In this document: in pieces, positions 63,880 through 64,000 of the stretch
How the letters are laid out: each line of letters starts with the position of its first letter
Position numbering within the stretch: position 1 is the first letter of the stretch
From: Mesorhizobium sp. J8
GTDB lineage: Bacteria; Pseudomonadota; Alphaproteobacteria; Rhizobiales; Rhizobiaceae
Direction: 5' to 3'
NCBI RefSeq assembly: GCF_016591715.1
Contig: NZ_AP024109.1
Coordinates: forward strand, 2,232,001 to 2,296,000
DNA: 64,000 nt
Program-made: the position numbers and the translations under genes
Notes under the pieces: model-generated
Told to the model about the DNA's origin: nothing
Seen by the model: the letters and a program-made list of their open reading frames with translations, nothing else
Databases searched by the model: none

Positions 63880-64000
63880 ATGAAAAATCTTGGCTCTCAC
63901 CTCCGCAAAGCAGTGCTGGCGCTTGCCGCGGCCGGCCTCTTTGCGTCGCAGACGACGGCAATGCCGGTCATCGACCCGTCGGTCGACCAGCCGGTCGTGC
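63880..64000 (+). CDS. Secreted hypothetical protein, N-terminal part
   Basis: The first 40 codons of a gene cut by the window end. MKNLGSHLRKAVLALAAAGLFASQTTAMPVIDPSVDQPVV is a signal peptide with likely cleavage after TTA. The run of Pro/Val residues after AMP resembles the mature start of small rhizobial BA14K-like proteins, but too little is visible to name it. Confidence 0.55.
   Translation, partial: MKNLGSHLRKAVLALAAAGLFASQTTAMPVIDPSVDQPVV

Overview
The window is GC-rich alphaproteobacterial chromosome and most resembles Mesorhizobium or a close relative in the Hyphomicrobiales. This rests on the glgB-glgC-glgA-pgm-glgX order, a bet choline cluster with a choline sulfatase gene, a MucR/Ros regulator, several families found mainly in this order (DUF5330, DUF1491, DUF2336, the Tat-exported TIGR03808 repeat family) and many short REP-like palindromes in the intergenic gaps. 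No rRNA, CRISPR array, complete insertion sequence or prophage is visible. There is one tRNA gene, tRNA-Pro(CGG).

Layout. 1-8823: glycogen operon (3' end of glgB, then glgC, glgA, pgm, glgX) closing with a GH13 alpha-glucosidase. 8831-11031: a TadE/TadG-like pilus-type pair on the minus strand. 11326-16768: an Opp-type peptide ABC transporter with a fused double ATPase, after a structured leader. 16797-19813: a small lipoprotein, tRNA-Pro, and a fusion of a mannose-1-phosphate guanylyltransferase with an AGE-type isomerase. 19807-26089 (minus): betI, betC, a threonine/serine dehydratase-like gene, betA, betB, with a clear operator/promoter upstream of betI. 26278-31368: thiolase, asparaginase, methyltransferase, Tat-exported beta-helix protein and a GreA-like factor. 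31365-35230 (minus): two-subunit methylmalonyl-CoA mutase and an AbrB-type protein. 35482-43676: HerA-like ATPase, a decayed LysE fragment, a PaiB-like protein, L,D-transpeptidase, haloacid dehalogenase, branched-chain aminotransferase, superoxide dismutase, two cytochromes c and a SET protein. 43775-51808: oligopeptidase B, a secreted SH3-like protein, MucR, SufE, DUF5330, a membrane histidine kinase, a peptidoglycan-binding protein and DUF1491. 51882-57722 (mostly minus): MerR plus carboxymuconolactone decarboxylase pair, DUF2336, DUF1254/DUF1214 and penicillin-binding protein 1A. 57889-62617: a TetR regulator divergent from a dimethylglycine dehydrogenase-like enzyme and an MttB-family methyltransferase. 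62752-64000: an isolated phage/GTA-type DUF3168 gene, a SnoaL-like protein and the start of a secreted protein.

How the genes work together. The first block makes and remodels glycogen. The bet cluster turns choline-O-sulfate and choline into glycine betaine. The MttB/DMGDH-like module, about 33 kb away, has the enzyme types expected for demethylating a quaternary amine such as betaine. The dehydratase inside the bet cluster could feed the resulting serine to pyruvate; that link is inference. The best regulatory signals are dyad operators upstream of betI, upstream of the MerR gene, between the TetR and DMGDH-like genes, and upstream of mucR. The least explained system is the TetR-DMGDH-MttB module, which has no corrinoid protein gene beside it in this window.
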